A program made the translations under genes and the position numbers. Of a stretch of DNA of 35,297 bases, positions 34,981 through 35,297 are shown piece after piece (positions within the stretch are counted from its first letter, which is position 1; each line of letters begins with the position of its first letter). The notes beneath the pieces are model-generated. The model was not told where the DNA came from and did not search any database. It saw nothing but the letters and a program-made list of their open reading frames with translations. This stretch comes from an uncultured Pseudomonadota bacterium (GTDB lineage: Bacteria > Myxococcota_A > Bradymonadia > Bradymonadales > GCA-2716585): positions 1 to 35,297 of the forward strand of contig CAKZKQ010000499.1 of NCBI GenBank assembly GCA_937123825.1. Direction: 5' to 3'.

Positions 34981-35199
34981 CAAAGCCGCCTGCTCAAATC
35001 AACCGCCATCTTCAGACAGCGGCACCTGCAGGATCAATTGCACTCCCCTTTGCGAAGCAGCCTGCAGGAATTAAGCGCCAGCCTCACAACAACGTCACCT
35101 GCGGGAAAAATTACGTTCCATTTTGCGAAGCTGCCTGCTTGAATCAACCGCCATCCGTTCAACAAAGCCGCCTGTCCCAAATCAAGCGCGCTCATTCAA
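34981..35199 (+). repeat. Degenerate 36/37-nt tandem repeat array
   Basis: Six adjoining units start at 34981, 35017, 35053, 35090, 35126 and 35163 with lengths 36, 36, 37, 36, 37, 37; a partial seventh starts at 35200. The common pattern is CAAAGCCGCCTGC, then about three variable bases, then AATCAACCGCCAT and CxTTCAA, with several substitutions per unit. There are no spacers between units. It begins two bases after the ychF stop codon. Confidence 0.75.
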
Positions 35200-35227
35200 C
35201 AAAGTCGACAAGCGAACAAGGGGCTTG

Positions 35228-35246
35228 GAGACTCCAACGGAGTCTC
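35228..35246. other. Perfect hairpin 1 at window end
   Basis: GAGACTCC-AAC-GGAGTCTC, an eight-base stem with a three-base loop. It comes right after the 36/37-nt array and seven bases before a second hairpin. Confidence 0.5.
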
Positions 35247-35252
35247 TCCGTG

Positions 35253-35272
35253 GCTGGGGCAGGGGCCCCAGC
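35253..35272. other. Perfect hairpin 2 at window end
   Basis: GCTGGGGC-AGGG-GCCCCAGC, an eight-base GC-rich stem with a four-base loop; flanking CGT and ACG extend it past one mismatch. No T tract follows, so an ordinary intrinsic terminator is unlikely. Confidence 0.5.
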
Positions 35273-35297
35273 GACGTGACCCCGCCAGTGAGCGCTA

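Noticed and set aside
34981..35199. CRISPR-like array
   Set aside because: Units adjoin one another with no unique spacers and vary too much between copies.
35157..35200. Integron attC-like core sites (GTTCAAC, ATTCAAC)
   Set aside because: They match the seven-base core only, are 37 bases apart as part of the tandem array, and have no paired partner site or cassette between them.

Overview
The window looks like a chromosomal segment of a GC-rich Gram-negative predatory or social bacterium of the Myxococcota (former Deltaproteobacteria), possibly near the Bradymonadales. This placement is inferred from a MYXO-CTERM-type C-terminal sorting tail on a giant subtilase, several Cys-rich 'Dickkopf-like' lipoproteins with Asn/Pro linkers, a Hanks-type Ser/Thr kinase with a transmembrane segment, an FGE-sulfatase-domain protein and very long TPR proteins. 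No rRNA, tRNA or CRISPR array was found.

Layout. 1-2.0 kb: the 5' part of an IS630-family transposase gene and an AT-richer lipoprotein gene with thrombospondin-3 and pentapeptide repeats, a likely accessory patch. 2.2-4.8 kb: mreB-mreC-mreD (minus strand), the cell-shape operon, without mrdA/rodA following. 5.1-6.9 kb: a protein with an XPB/Ssl2-like helicase-associated domain. 7.0-12.65 kb: an 1887-residue secreted subtilase with PKD/cadherin-like and PPC modules. 12.7-14.7 kb: a repeat-rich zone with two direct copies (about 260-270 bp) and one inverted diverged copy of one repeat, an 80-bp tandem duplication and one small lipoprotein gene. 14.7-16.9 kb: a lipoprotein with a possible LolA-like fold and a slipin (SPFH) with a triplicated N-terminal module. 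17.3-19.3 kb: a Ser/Thr kinase. 19.3-20.9 kb: a tightly overlapping HD hydrolase / HTH / nucleotidyltransferase operon. 21.2-23.2 kb: an OmpA-type lipoprotein and an outer-membrane beta-barrel protein. 23.4-25.2 kb: murB convergent with an orphan YqaJ-type nuclease. 25.4-28.6 kb: an FGE-domain protein, then a probable operon of a secreted TPR-like protein, an R2K-type ATP-grasp enzyme and a SpoT/MESH1-like HD hydrolase. 28.8-30.4 kb: a Cys-rich/PPC/lamin-tail lipoprotein. 30.4-33.7 kb: apaG translationally coupled to a 954-residue tail-anchored TPR protein. 33.9-35.0 kb: ychF, followed by a degenerate 36/37-nt tandem array and two perfect hairpins at the window edge.

How the genes fit together. 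Much of the window concerns the cell envelope: MreBCD and MurB for wall growth, OmpA-type and beta-barrel outer-membrane proteins, and at least four surface lipoproteins or secreted multidomain proteins. The best candidates for undescribed systems are the HD-HTH-nucleotidyltransferase triad (19298-20890), which has the make-up of a nucleotide-transfer and hydrolysis module, and the R2K ATP-grasp plus SpoT-like HD pair (27310-28634). Both are proposals from domain content and gene coupling only.
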